The notes beneath the pieces were generated by a model. The model was given only the letters and a program-made list of their open reading frames with translations, had not been told where the DNA came from and made no database searches. Positions 10,706 to 22,929 of a DNA stretch of 64,000 nt are shown here, in pieces. Source of the DNA: Massospora cicadina (lineage: Eukaryota > Entomophthoromycota > Entomophthoromycetes > Entomophthorales > Entomophthoraceae); the NCBI GenBank assembly GCA_022478985.1, contig JAKSZP010008025.1, forward strand, positions 107,616 through 171,615, in the 5' to 3' direction. A program made the position numbers and the translations under genes. Position 1 is the stretch's first letter. Each line of letters begins with the position of its first letter.

Positions 10706-13110
10706 TTTTCTTGAAAAGAGAGATCTCGTAAATGTCCACATATTAAACAGTCAATATTCTTCTTATTCTGAGTGTGTGTACTGTAATATTTTTGTAGCAA
10801 AAAATAAAGTTCACACTATAATAGATACTGGTGCTCCAGTCAACATAGTTTCCACTAAGTTGATGGTGAAGGGATATTAAAGCCTGATGTGGACCATCAA
10901 ATGGTGTATGGAACTGCTGGAGCAGAAAGCACCATCTCTGAGGGAGCATACAGTGCGCTACCTCTGCATTTTGGGTCCATTGTCATTGTAGCTCTGGAAA
11001 TTGTGCTACCAAATGAAAACTACAACTTGCTTTTTAGCTGCTTCTCTGTGACATTTTGGGGCTGTTGTTAATATGATGGAGGAGACCCTTGTCATTTTGG
11101 GACAGCGGATCCCAACATACTTCACCTCTAGTGGGGTGCCAAAGGATCTGGTGCACATGGGCCATATCAACCTTGCATATTGTGATGGGGGGATGCAGTT
11201 TGCTATCATTGACTGAAAAGCAAGACTCAGCCCCTTCCCCAGCAGATATATGAATACCAAGGGCTACCTCTCTGAGCTGCAGGGCATATATCTATTCCTT
11301 CTGGACACCAAGTTAGAGGTAAAAGTGCCTGTCAGGATATATGTGGAAGTCATTGGGCTCTATCATCAAACATGGTTTGAGCCTCATGTGGCTCCAGAGA
11401 TTATACTCTCTGGACATAAGGAGATCAAGGTTTTGTTAGCAAATTTCCAGAATGAACCAATGCAAATCTGCCAACACCAAATAGTAGCATATTTACATCT
11501 GACTCCAGTAGAAGAGGTTCTTCAGTTTCATGATTTTGGGTCTTTAGACAAATATGGTCTACCAGTTAAGCACTAGCCAGTGTAATGACAGTGGTACTGT
11601 GGAGTAATTTAATAGGGCTATTAGAAGAACAAAAAGACCAAGCAATAGCTTTATTTCAGGAGTTCAAGGAAATTTTGGTGTCAATGATCACAACTTAGGG
11701 TGTGCTTGGGGGTGGTCCATTGAGTGGACATAGGAGATCATCCCCCCATAAGGTCTCAGCTGATCCGCCAATCAAGGACGGTGGAAGACGTTGCCACTGA
11801 AGAAATTGATAAGTTTCTGGAGCAAGGGATTCTCAAACCATCCAAGGTTCCGTGGGCTTCGCCTGTTCTGATTGTAAAAAAGAAGGATGTCACCAACCGC
11901 GTAGTAATAAACTACTGGAAGCTCAATAGTATTACAAAAAAGGACTCATACTCTTTGCTATAGATCGATGATACTTTGGATCAGTTAGGGGGAGACCATT
12001 ATTTTCATTAATGGACTTGATATCAGGTTACTATCAAATCGAGTTACTTGTGGCAGAACAGGAAAAGTGCTCCATAATCACATCCAAAGGCCTTTTTCAA
12101 ATTTCTCAGATGCCTCAATGGCTGTGTAACATCCCGGCTATGTTTCAGCGATCCATGGACACTATTCTTGGTGACCTGAAGCTGTCCTGTGTCCTCATAT
12201 ACCTCGATGATATTAATTTTTTCTCTCAAACCTTTTCTGGAAAACCTCACTTATCTAGAAGCATTTCTCCGCTGGCTCACTGAGGCAAACATCAAAATTA
12301 AGCCTCAAAAATGTAACCTCTTCAAAATAAAAGTTGGTTTATCTGGGGTTTGTGGTAGACTCTAAGGGGCTGAAACCACAGCTGGCTAAGGTGGAGGCCA
12401 TCCATAAAATTACTACTCCTTATAGTAAACGTGACATACAGTTATTTTTGGGAATGGTCAGTTACTACCAGCGAATCATCCCTAACTTCAGCTGTATTGG
12501 GGGTCCTCTATTTGAGCTGTTAAAAAAAGATGCTGTGTTTTAATGGATCTAATGTCATTAATACGCCTCTGATACACTTCATATGACGCTGATCAGTGCA
12601 CCGGTGTTACATTATCCAAACTTTGATAGGTAGCTTATCATTCAATTGGATGCGTCCCTTTCCGCTGTTGGGGAAGTACTTTCTCAGAAAGATGACGAGG
12701 GAGAGTAGCACTTCATAACATACTGCAGTTGAAGTCTGAAATGCCATGAGCGTAGTTATAGTGTGACCAAGTGGGAGTGCTTAGCGGTGCTCTACATGTA
12801 TATGCAATTTAGAGTCTAATTTCACGAGGTAAAGTTTAAAGTCTTAATATCACGTGTCATTATTCTGGTCGCAGAACCTCAAAGAGCCTGAAGGGCGTTT
12901 GGCTCAATGGTCTCTTAAGCTGCAGGCTTATGACTTTGAGATTCTTTACCACCCAAGAGTAAAGCATCAGAACGCTGACTGTTTATCTCAATTGTCAACT
13001 ATTGCCATGATAGTGGACCTCAGTGATGTGATGTACAATAAGATTCTCAGGGGAAAATATGACGACAAACCACCTCAAGTGATCAAAGCATTGAATAAGA
13101 TTTGAACAAA
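10706..13110 (+). pseudogene. Element D protease, reverse transcriptase and RNase H
   Basis: The aspartic protease motif IIDTGAPVNIVSTK lies at about 10819-10860. RT begins near 11724 with the finger segment FLEQGILKPSKVPWASPVLI, continues with SLMDLISGYYQIE near 12008, and has the catalytic YLDD at 12200-12211. The connection domain (MVYLGFVVDSKGL, 12334; LFLGMVSYYQRIIPNFS) follows. RNase H is seen as QLDASLSAVGEVLSQKDDEGE around 12650 and, after more breaks, LQAYDFEILYHPRVKHQNADCLSQL at about 12920-12990. This is the usual Ty3/Gypsy order of PR, RT and RH. In-frame stops occur at, for example, 11961 and 12541. Confidence 0.88.
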
Positions 13111-14253
13111 TACCTTCTAATGGAATGGGGAACTGTACAAGTGGATTGGTGAATCTACAGTTAATTTTCTATGACCCTCAGCACAGCCAGGAATTATTAT
13201 GAGCGCCCATAAGGCAGTAGAACATGGTGGTGTGTGCAAGACAATGTAGTTGTTGCACTCTCAGTCTTATTGGAAAAGCATGAGCTTCAATGTGCTCAAA
13301 ACCATTTCCTGTTGCCATCAGTGCCAAATTGAGAAGTCATTCCACCATAAGACTTCATACCAGGTAGTGAAACCACACTTTGCTTGCATACAGTTTCCCT
13401 TGATGTTATAAGTCCTTTGCCAACAGGAGCTAAACAGTGTAAGTACATTCTGGTGGCTATTGACCATTTGACCTGGTAGATTGAAGTGCGGGTGATATAG
13501 GATTTGGGGGCAGTTACAGTGGCCAAGTTCATAATGGAATTCATTATTCAGTGACACGGTTGCCCCAGTTTATTCTCACTGATAATGGAACCAACTTCAC
13601 CTTGCAAATCCTCTTCAAATTGAATGAGCTTATGGGTATCCGTGGGGTTCTGATGACTCCATATCACCCCAAGTCCAATGGAATAGTTGAACGGATGAAT
13701 GAGACAATGTGAACATACTAAGAAAATTAGTAATGGATTAACCTTCTGATTGGAGCTCCCTCCTTCCCACTGCCATGTTTGCCTATAATATTAGTTACCA
13801 TTCCGCCACAGGGAAGAGCCCCTTACAACTACTATATGACTGGCACCTGGCTCTTCTGACATTACTTTATTCGTGTGTAGAAGACACCAGCAGAATGGAA
13901 CCCCACTGTTATTTGACTAACCTTGCGAACACTTTTATCAAATTGCAAACTGAAGCATGTTACTTCAGCATAGATAAGAAGATCAAAATCAGGATGTCAA
14001 TCAGGTACGTTATAGTGGGTTGGCACAGTTCAAAAAGGGTGATATGGTTCTCTTCTATAACCAACATGGTTTTGGGTGGAAACACAAGCTGACAAGTATT
14101 TGGATTGGTCTGTCAAAGTTAAAGAGAAAAATGGAGTTAAAGCTTATACCATCAAGGACCCTGCAAGTGGTCAGATCATTAACTGAGCACACACTAAGAT
14201 CCTCTGACCATATAAGCAATAGGAGCTTTATTGTCCAGTCAAGGAGGGGGTAA
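13111..14253 (+). pseudogene. Element D integrase
   Basis: The zinc-binding region appears as AHKAVEHGGVCKT and, after a break, CCHQCQIEK near 13310. The catalytic core is scattered across frames, with a TDNG-like segment near 13580 and a frame resembling [13 protein letters not shown] at about 13660-13700. The C-terminal part at 13775 (MFAYNISYHSATGKSPLQL) matches the 'AYN-S-H-TG-SPF-L-YG' pattern that follows the integrase core. It ends at the purine tract before the 3' LTR. No chromodomain is evident, unlike element G. Confidence 0.75.
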
Positions 14254-14818
14254 TGTTGGGATTCTGATATGACTGGATGATAAGCTTGGAATGGCTAGGG
14301 CTGATTGGAAAGAATCTGCCAAACTTGATATTAGTTACAGTTATTTGAGTGCCTCAAGATAAAGCGATATTGGGATATAATGGGTTATTATTGGATCATC
14401 TTTAAGTAATGTTTTAAGTCGATAAGGCGATGTCTATATTCAACCCATATGAATTAGATCGCCTCCAATTAGGGCGATAGAGAGCTAAAGAATAACAAGC
14501 CAAAACTGAGGAGAACTGGCGGAATAGAATAGTCCAAGCTATGAGAGTGGTAACATCCAAACCCAATATATATAGGTGAGATAGGCAATTGAGAGGAGGA
14601 AGGTTGTTATTAATAGAGAGAGTATGTAACAGCGAAAGGTCGCTGTATTTATTAAAAATTAAATAAAGAGTCATTGGGGCTATTGCTCCTATTTTTTAGT
14701 ATATTTTCAAGCACGTCCAAAGGACCAATGATCCCCACATTGTCTGTCCGTTGTTCAGTGGGTTCAAACTGTGCAAACAATATGGCAAATCCTAATGATA
14801 CCATACAAAATTATAACA
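14254..14818 (+). repeat. 3' LTR of element D
   Basis: Begins TGTTGGGATTCTG after a polypurine tract and ends TTATAACA, followed by the duplication ggtgg. Confidence 0.9.
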
Positions 14819-15057
14819 GGTGGTTTGACTAAATCATTTTATGGAATGAGGGGGCCTCAGATGGGCTCCCTTGACTCCGCTGCTTGGTCAGAGCAATTCA
14901 ACTAATTAATCTCATGCTATGTGGCCAAGAATATTATTAAATGTATAGCCCCAATTTGAAGGGTTCCACTGAGAATCAGCCAGGTCTTTTGGGAAATTTT
15001 TTCCATAAAATGAGCCAAAACACTCTTACTAAAATATCAGACTTGTATTGTCCAACA

Positions 15058-15488
15058 TTACCCCCTTCAAGAGTGTTAGGGGAATAGTACGGATGAATAG
15101 ATTTGCCATGAACACGGTTAATGGTAACTTCAGTAGCCAGAGATTTTATAGAGTACTCATCCCCTCACTTATAAGCAATAACAAAAGGGCCTTCTCAGAT
15201 AGACCCAAGCTTCTCACTTCTTGGAATAATCCAAGTATGGTAGTATAGCATTAAGTATGACACTTGGAAGGTAGGTGAGGGGGCCAAAGCTTGTTAGCTG
15301 CTTGACCCTCTTTGATGACCATCTTTGCCAAGTTAGTCATCACTTCTGATTGCAAATGGATGATGTGCTGGGATAACTTCTTCATAGCTTGCTCAGGATC
15401 AGTCTTATTAAATAAGATATCTTTTACTAGTAATGCAGGCACCAAAGGTTCTTACCCATATAATACTCAGAATGGCGATTTTTTATGG
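15058..15488 (-). pseudogene. Element C integrase C-terminal piece
   Basis: The minus strand reads LVPALLVKDILF near the start, then EQAMKKLSQHIIHLQSEVMT and LAKMVIKEGQAANKLW. This closely parallels element E at about 20990-21140 (AMGRLAQLIIQLQSES, LAKTV). It precedes the polypurine tract and 3' LTR of C. Element E separates it from the rest of the integrase at 22930. Confidence 0.85.
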
Positions 15489-16219
15489 TGTTGAACAATT
15501 ACAAGTTATTTTGTAAAAGTGTTTTGGATCGTAATAAGGAGGAAATAGAGGAAAAAATTGGGCAAAAGACCCTGGCTGATTCTCGGTTAAATACTTTGAA
15601 TCAGGTCAATAAGATTAACAATAAAACTTGGCCCAATACCACAAATTTAGGTAAGCATATTGCACCAACTATGCGGCGAATTCAGGAGAGCCTATCAGAG
15701 TATTCTCCCTAGACCACCACTAATTTAGTGCAACCTACCCCACGGAGGCTGACCCCTTTTATAGGGTCAGAAGGGGTATTTCAAGGTAAAAAAAATTTAA
15801 TGCCCACTGATTGGGTATATTGATTAAATCATTACCTCACGGTCATATTGTACCAAAAGTTGACTTTTCATCAGTTGTATTATCAAAATAAGGCGAGTTT
15901 TCTGAGATCCAATAGGTCAAATGACAATATTTCCTTATTCATATTTTACTAAGTCATCCAAACTTCAAGACTCTCCAAATTTAAATACTATGTATTGACT
16001 TATGAAGGGGTTATTTTTCTTATCTCCTCATCACCACTTAATAAAAAGCTGATAAAACCCAGCTTTTATATAACTTTTAAGTGGTAGTATATATTTATTG
16101 GTGAACAAACCCACCCAATAGTTTTATCCTGGCAGTTGATATAAACCTTCTCCTGATGTATTGTTGAAATCAGTGGAGAATTAGCACCTGCGAGCACATA
16201 AAGAACCCTGATTTCAACA
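15489..16219 (+). repeat. 5' LTR of element E
   Basis: TGTTGAACAATTACAAG ... GATTTCAACA. Followed at 16220 by cttaaTGCTCATTACAGGG, the candidate primer-binding site. Confidence 0.9.
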
Positions 16220-16325
16220 CTTAATGCTCATTACAGGGAGTAGTACACCACAAACATTAATCAAAAATGGAGGGTGTTAGGATAAATACCCTTGCACCCT
16301 CCCTCTGCTTCTCAACCCCAACTAG

Positions 16326-17062
16326 TTGCCCTTGACAAAACAGCTAGCAATCGCTTTATCAAGACTTAAAAAGCTTGAACAACGCCCATTTAAATGTCCC
16401 TTGAAGGACAAGTTCACCCCTGGTGAGGGTAGTATTGCTTCGTTGTTATACATTTATGAAGCAGCCATGGAAGGGGCGACTGACCACCAGAAAGCCCAGA
16501 ACATCCTTCCTCATTTAAGTCGTAGGTCTAAGAACTGATGGTCCCTTGTATGGATACTTTAAACACCTGGGCTGAGGTTAAAGAATCTCTTATAGCGGAA
16601 TTTGTATCCAAACAGAATTTAACCAGGGAAAAACAGGCTTTTATGCGCTTTATTATTTATAAAGGTTAATGGATCTCTGCCTTAGCTGAGCGATTCTACC
16701 TTACTGCTCAGAGGTTTTCAGCATTTAACATGCTAACCCTTGATGATGCTATTGCAGCTATGTTATCTGAGTTAGCTTCCCAACCTTCTTTAGCTCAGCA
16801 TATTATCTCCATAAAGCGAACTTTTAAAACCATACGTGACATAAAAGAGGCCTTATTAGATGTTGCTGATTTTTATACTTGTGCGATAACAAATGAAGCT
16901 TTTATGAACCCCCAGGTTTGGGCCATTGAGGAGTGCTCATCTGAAGCCCCAACGGAGGAGGCTATGTTGACCCCTATGCAGATTACTGCTATGATCCCAG
17001 CACTTGTGGTGCAGCTCAAATCTGATTTTCCTTCGCCCGCCAACCTGAGGTTCTCAAGTTAG
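16326..17062 (+). pseudogene. Element E gag (capsid region)
   Basis: The frame at 16326-16538 includes LKDKFTPGEGSIASLLYIYE, closely matching the gag of element F (FKDKYSPGEGSIISFLYLYE). The capsid continues through AEVKESLIAEF, KQAFMRF and LTLDDAIAAMLSELASQ, again parallel to F. Stops at about 16536 and 16668 break it. The family-specific gag lets the C, E and F elements be grouped. Confidence 0.85.
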
Positions 17063-17111
17063 TAAGTCAGAGTGCATCGTTGTCAATGAGTCAACGCTCC
17101 TGGCCCTCACC

Positions 17112-18212
17112 TTGCCATCAAGATCAGCTTGTGCCATTTATAAACCTCTCCAAGCGGTTCATAAGCCTGCTCCTAAGCCTAAACCCCTTTCTCAGGTGAC
17201 ATTCACCCCCATCAACAATGGGTTTAAGGACCAGGTCGCTAAAGCTAAACCACCTGTATCCCCAAGGCTCACAGCCATTGAACAACCCAAAGCTGGCGTA
17301 GATAAAGCTTCCACCTCCACGACGCTATCTCCTAGAGCCAACTCTGATCCAAAACCTGTAGCCATGAGGAAGCCCAAATCTCTTTTTTTGGTGACAGTTG
17401 CTCCCAACAACCATGAGCTCAAGGACAAGGGTGCTCAAGATAAGCCGCCTGCTCCTCCAATGATTATCGCTGCAGATGGGCCCCCAGCTACTAAAGTTAT
17501 GGCCTCCACCTCCTACTTCTCTTGTAGCATCCACCTAATGTATGTGGACAACCCTTCAGATGATGGGTCTGAAGGGGGTTATGAGGACGTTGGCTATTAT
17601 GTTCTAGGACCCCCTGTTGAAGTAGGTATACTGGATCGGCTGAATCCTGAAGGATTAGATAAAGCCCTGATCCCTCAAGAAACCTACCTTAACCAAGTGC
17701 AGGGGTGCCCTGAGGTTATTGATACTGCTAGCGATGCTGACCAGGTTATTGCTTCACTGATCTGACCAATTCATCATGTTCACACTCTACAGTCAAATAA
17801 AAAAATATCCTGAGGCAGCTAAAAAGATTGCCTCTACTCTCCATCTTATGGTAGTATTAGCTCTTTTCACTAACTTTGGCGGGATCATAACTAATGTAGA
17901 GGTCGTTATTCAAAAAGTTCAGGTTAAGGCTATCTTAGACACCGGATCTCCTGTGAACGTTCTCTCTTCCAAGCTGATCAAGAAGATTAAGCTGGCTCTT
18001 GATCACGAGTGTATGCAGGAGTTTGGAAAAGTGGGTCTCAACAACACCCGTGCTATTTGAGCCTACTCCTCCTTTCCAATTTAATTGGAAATCTCATATT
18101 GACAGCTCCCGCCGCAGCCTTGAATAATAATGGTTATGATATGCTTATTGTCACACAGTTTATGATTGAATATGACGGTATAATCAACATGAAACAGGGT
18201 TACCTCTCCTAA
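17112..18212 (+). pseudogene. Element E proline/lysine-rich linker and aspartic protease
   Basis: The 17112-17765 frame is a Pro/Lys-rich linker with two imperfect copies of a segment around KPKSLFLVT and KPLSQVTFTP, then an acidic stretch (DNPSDDGSEGGYEDVGYYVL) also found in element C. The protease follows at 17776-18060 with AILDTGSPVNVLSSKLIKK at about 17930-17985, the DTGS active site. The 18009-18212 frame carries the protease end (VTQFMIEYDGIINMKQGYLS). Confidence 0.85.
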
Positions 18213-19560
18213 TTAGTTATGAAGTCCCTCTACTCTTTACCAATGAAAAACCCAGCAAAAAATACTCCTTCTTAGTTGAATACCCTTCCTCTGCTTTACC
18301 TTTATTCTACATGATCTCTGGACGCAACACAAAAAAGTTGCCCAAATCAGTGGACGCTTCAGAGGGCATTCCCTTTTATGCTTCATAGGAAACAGTAATT
18401 AAGGATGGTGATCAACGGGGTAGTCGCTGCCAACATTACTTTACAGATCCCCAAGCCTGTCTGCTGCACATAACAAGCATTAATGGAGTAAGCTCTTTGG
18501 AACCTTGGGTGTTGCTAGGTATACTAGATCCCGCCTATCAATGACCCATTAATATCCTATTGGGAAACCTTACTAATAAAACCATCATTGTCAAAAAACA
18601 TCAAAAGATAGATAAAGGTCTTCTAATTCCCCTTGATAATATAAACAGTGTCCAATTTACTGGGTCGATGTTGGATATAGGTTTACCCACTGACCATATG
18701 GTGTGTACTCTGCCTGAAAGTCCACATCTCCGATGACCTAACCCCAGATGAGCTTAAACAAGTTCATTCTCTACTGGATATATATAGTGATATTTTCTCC
18801 CAGAATGACTTGGATTATGATTATATGAAGAGGTGAAGCCACTCCATTGATGTTGGTGATGCCCAACCTATATAATCTATTCCTTACTGTAAGTCCAAGG
18901 TTGAAGACCAGCAAATGAGGTTAAACTCAAGCAGTTATAAGACGCTGGGTTACTAGTACCATCCCAAAGCCCTTGGGCGTCTCCTCTTTTGCTGATCAAA
19001 AGAAGTATGGAGGTCATTAGGTAGTGGTTGACTACCATAAACTAAATAAACCTCACTAAAAAAGACATATATCCTATCCCCCACATAGAGGATGCCCTTG
19101 CACAACTCTCCGGCTCAAAATACTTCTCAGTCATGGACTTGGCCAGCGGATATTGGCAAATGGATCTCTCCCCCATGATCAGGAGAAATGCGCTCTCATT
19201 TGCAGTCAAGGCTTAGTTTAGCCTAACCGCCTACCCCTAAGGGCTGTGCAATGCGCCGGCATCTTTCCAATGTGCAATGGATCACATTCTGCAGGACCTC
19301 AAGCTAAGCTGTGTGATTGTCTTTCTTGATGACATCACTGTCTTTTTTGCAATGTTCACCGATCATCTTGCACATTTAAAAGAAGTCTTTTAACGCCTTC
19401 GGGATTCTAACATCAAGTTGAAACTATCAAAATGCTCCTTTTTCCAAAAAAAGCAAGATTTCCTTGGTCATGCTATCTCCCAAGAAGGGATTCAGCTTTT
19501 ACAAGGTAAGATCAAAGCTATATCTTAAATGCCTGCCCCTACGAACCTCTGGGACATTCA
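18213..19560 (+). pseudogene. Element E reverse transcriptase
   Basis: The RT is split over several frames. Visible pieces are LLIPLDNINSVQFTGSM near 18620, a finger segment near 18960-19060, the palm segment before 19140 and the catalytic FLDD at 19322-19333 inside CVIVFLDDITVFFA. After it comes KLKLSKCSFFQKKQDFLGH-like sequence. Stops and frameshifts exclude activity. Confidence 0.85.
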
Positions 19561-19689
19561 GTTATTTCTGAGTATAATGGGGTATTACCATCAGTTCATC
19601 CACAAGTTTGCTCAGCTCAGTGAGTCTCTCATTCGACTATTGGCTAAAAACACTCTTTTTTATCAGGGTAAGAACATGCATCAGCTTTT

Positions 19690-20114
19690 GAAACGCTGAA
19701 GAAACTGCTACAACAACGTCCTATCCTATGGCGCTTGGATTATAATAACCTTTTATCACGTTTACTGACGCCTTGGACTACGCCGTAGGGGCCACCTTAG
19801 CCCAACTAGATGAAAATGTTGTAGATCATAATGTATCCTATATCAGTAAGATGCTATCAAAGGCGGAACGCAACTACAGCGTCACAGAGAAGGAGCGCCT
19901 TTCTGCTTTGTTGGCTGTAAAACATTACCGTCCTTTCTTGTATGGCACTAATTTCATTGTGGTTACTGACCACGCTTCCCTGAAATGGTTACACGATATG
20001 AAGGATCCTACTAGGTGGTTAGCGCGCTGTGTTTAAAGCTCCAGCATCATGACGTGAAGATTAAACACCGTGCTGACACCCATCATATGGATGTTGATGG
20101 GTTAACTCATCTGC
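19690..20114 (+). pseudogene. Element E RNase H
   Basis: The 19773-20036 frame reads DYAVGATLAQLDEN, EKERLSALLAVKHYRPFLYG and VVTDHASLKWL, the usual Gypsy RNase H motifs with the TDH-SL signature. It then changes frame into KLQHHDVKIKHRADTHHMDVDGLT (20030-20105, in shortened form), the end of the domain. Confidence 0.9.
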
Positions 20115-21362
20115 TCATTCTGCATTTGGATAATAGTGAGGTGGAGAGTTTATATGAACTCTTATTGACCCCTGATGCCTGGGAGGATGAGGATGATCCT
20201 GTCCAGAAAATGTTAGCCTGGCGCTACTGCAACGCCAAAGCTGATAATGGGAAGTCATATAAGCAGGTGGGGGCAAAGTGGTTACCTTATCTACGGCCTT
20301 CATACCGTGTATCTGTTATTATGGAGGCTCACTCTACCCTAGGTCATGGGGGAGTGAAGAAAACCTTATGAGTGAATTAGGGGGCGTACTATTGGGAAGG
20401 AATCATGGAAACTATTGTCAAAGTTTTGTATGCCTGCCTCACTTGTAAGCAATCCAGTTTCAAGAATAAATACTAATATCAACCAACTACCCCTCAACGA
20501 CCGTTCCAGACCATTGTTTTAGACGTAGTGGGTCCCTTCCTGCAGACTACCAGTGGAAAAAATTTATCCTAGTAGGCATTAACCACTTTACTAAGTGGGT
20601 GAAGCTGTGGCTCTCCCTGCCCAAATGGCCAAGGCCACCGCAACATTCTTATATCATGCTATTTTCACTCGTCATGGCTGTCCCCAAGTTCTACTCTGTG
20701 ATAATGGTAAGAACTTCACCTCCAGAGTAGTCAAGATCCTGGCTACGTCTATGAGGACCCAACAACTCTTCTTTGCCCCATACAATCCCTCTACCAATGG
20801 TACTGTGGATAGAGAAAATAAAACCTTGATTTCCATTCTGCTTAAAATGGCCTCCACTGATCCACTTAACTAGGATCAATTTCTACCCAGTGCTCTTATG
20901 GCATAAAGGATTATCTATCACCAATTCCTGAAAATGTTCCCATTCCATGTTCTGTGTGGGCGGGAACCAGGGATACCCGCCCTTTTAGCTAAACATATTT
21001 TCTCCTCCAAAGTTGAGGAACCTGAAAAAGCCATGGGAAGATTGGCTCAACTTATCATTCAGCTTCAATCTGAGTCTATGACGAACTTAGCTAAAACAGT
21101 TACAAAAAGGTGACAAGCGGCCAATGAGTTTTGGGCTTCCTTACCTTTCTTTAAAGTGTCTGACCTGGTCCTGTACTACCATAACCGCATCACACCCAGA
21201 AGCGGCAATCTTGGCTCTATTTGAGAGGGTCCCTTGAATGTCACTTACAAGAGAGGGGGCGAGTATTCTATAAAAATTTTTGGCCACATGTATCACCATA
21301 AACAGAGTACATGGCCGTTTCCTGCTCCATTATTCTCCCCCTAACACCCTTAAATGGGGTAA
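20115..21362 (+). pseudogene. Element E integrase
   Basis: The zinc finger begins with EAHSTLGHGGVKKTL (about 20325-20370) and the Cys pair ACLTCKQ near 20430. The core has CDNGKNFTSRV at about 20695 and NPSTNGTVDRENKTL near 20790-20825, the D and E regions of the DDE core. The tail at 20990-21150 gives AMGRLAQLIIQLQSES. The purine tract aaatggggtaa ends at 21362. Several stops are present. Confidence 0.87.
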
Positions 21363-21871
21363 TGTTGGACAATTACAAGTCTGATTAATTATAAAAGAGT
21401 GTTTTGGATTGTAATAAGGAGGAAAAAGAGGACAAAATTAGGCAAAAGACCCTGTCCAATTAGCAGTTGAATTCATTGAATCAGGACAATAAAATTAGCA
21501 ATAATTCTTGCCCAAAGTCACAAATATAGGTAATCAAATTGCACCGACTATGTGGCGAATTCAGGAGAGCCTATCAGAGGATTCTCCCCAGGCAACCACT
21601 AATTAGTGCAACCTACCCCACGGAGGCTGGCCCCTTTTATAGTGTCAGAAGGGGTATTTCAAGGTAAAAATATTTTAATGCCCACTGATTGAGTGAAATT
21701 TATCAAATCATTACCTCATGGTCATATTGTACTAAAAGTTGACTTTTCATCAATTGTATCATCAAAATGAGGCGAGTTTTCCAAGATCTGATGGGTCAAA
21801 TCGCAATATTTCCTAATTCAGATTTTACTAAGCCATCTAAACTTTGAGCCTCACCAAATTCAAATACTGTG

Positions 21872-22702
21872 TGTCTAATTTTTCATGTTGGAGAAGTTCT
21901 ATAATGCTTAATTATATTAAATCCAACAATAGTGGGTTGGAAGCACTGAAACTACTAAAGATGTTTAAGCTTTAAAACTAGGAAGTTATGGGTTTTTTAA
22001 AGTTTTTATTAAGTGATGCCAGGGATAAGAGAAAACGAACCCTCACAATTTTGGACCATTTAGTCTTTAACTGCATTGAGGGTTAAGGGAATTCAATGAT
22101 AAGTTTGGAATAGCTTATACTAGTCTGAATTAGGAAATATGGGATTTTAGCCTATCAAAGATCAGAAAACTCGCTTGACTTTGGCTGAACAATATATGTA
22201 ATTATTTTTGAGGCAAGACGTATCTGTGGGGTATCAAATTGATAATTTCAGCCATTCCACATTGGCTAAAATTATTGCACCTTGGGGGACCTCCACCAAG
22301 CCTATAAAAAGGGGTGGTCCCCGCTTAGGAGTTGTAGTAGAACTAAATGTTGCTGGGGGTGAACCCTTTGATGGATGCCCCAGAATAGGCCACATGGTCG
22401 GAGGAATTTTATTTCCAGACTTGGTGCTATTTGCCTGGTTAGTACTCATAGAAATTGTTACCCCAATTTGCAGGGTTCCACTGAGAATTGTCCATGATTT
22501 TTTGGCCAATAAACCAATTATTAATATTTAAATTAATATTATCAGTATCGCAGACTTTTTACTATTTTTTTAGTACTAGATGGTCTCAACCTGAGGGGGG
22601 ATTCATCGATGTCAGACTTTTTAATATTCAATAATTTTTTCTTTCTGTCTGATTCTGCCTCAAAACATCTTATTTTGAAGCCTGGAGGGCAAATTTCTGA
22701 CA
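21872..22702 (-). mobile_element. Solo C-type LTR inside the E LTR
   Basis: The insert has TG...CA ends (TGTCTAATTT ... ATTTCTGACA on the plus strand) and 5-bp flanks ctgtg and ctatt, an imperfect duplication. Internal stretches such as aattaggaaatatg and gaaaactcgctt match the C LTR read in the same direction, so it is a diverged, minus-oriented relative. It contains a 46-bp LINE-tail insertion. Confidence 0.8.
22567..22612 (-). mobile_element. 46-bp LINE-tail insertion
   Basis: On the minus strand it reads CATCGATGAATCCCCCCTC then AGGTTGAGACCATCTAG and TACTAAAA. The flanks cagactttttactat (22551-22565) and cagactttttaatat (22613-22627) are a 15-bp duplication with one mismatch. Confidence 0.82.
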
Positions 22703-22929
22703 CTATTTATTGGCTTATGAAGGGGATCCTTTCTTATCCTCTCATCTCCACATGATAAAAAGTTGATGAAACCCAACTTTTATTATAACTTTTAAGTGGT
22801 AGTATATATTTATTGGTGAACAAACTCTCCATTAGTTTTCCTGGCAGTTAATATAATCCTTCTCCTGCTATAATGTTGAAATCAGGGGCAAATTGGCACC
22901 TGCAAGCGCATAAAACACTGATTCCAACA

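Larger units (their letters stand above)
8285..14818 (+). mobile_element. Ty3/Gypsy element D, complete and degenerate
   Basis: This 6.5-kb element has LTRs of 563 and 565 bp and an exact 5-bp duplication, ggtgg (8280-8284 and 14819-14823). The empty site is visible in the other LTR of element C near 41494. Domain order is gag with coiled coil and zinc knuckle, protease, RT, RNase H, integrase, which is the Gypsy order. A purine tract (caaggagggggtaa) ends at 14253. Stops and frameshifts are frequent, so it is inactive. Confidence 0.93.
7264..15057 (-). repeat. 3' LTR of element C, split by two insertions
   Basis: Reads TGTTGGACAATACAAG... on the minus strand, ending ...TTTGACA at 7264. After removal of the LINE fragment (7664-8178) and element D (8285-14818) about 729 bp remain, against 740 bp for the partner LTR at 40991-41730. 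The uninterrupted partner shows the empty sites for both insertions. On the minus strand the purine-rich cttgaagggggtaa precedes it, as a polypurine tract should. Confidence 0.9.
15489..22929 (+). mobile_element. Ty3/Gypsy element E, inserted antisense into its own family
   Basis: LTRs lie at 15489-16219 (731 bp) and 21363-22929 (1567 bp because it holds an 831-bp solo LTR; 731 bp net). The flanks are tatgg and tgagg, a worn 5-bp duplication. Its net length of 6605 bp and its LTR start TGTTGRACAATTACAAG show that it is the same family as element C, into whose integrase it inserted in opposite orientation. Domains gag, protease, RT, RNase H and integrase are all recognisable, but stops and frameshifts occur in each. 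Confidence 0.92.
21363..22929 (+). repeat. 3' LTR of element E, interrupted by a solo LTR
   Basis: TGTTGGACAATTACAAG ... GATTCCAACA. Without the insert at 21872-22702 and its 5-bp duplication it is 731 bp, equal to the 5' LTR. Confidence 0.9.

Noticed and set aside
17192..17534. Minus-strand frames opposite the element E linker
   Set aside because: The plus strand carries the protein-like linker parallel to element C; the minus frames have no motif.
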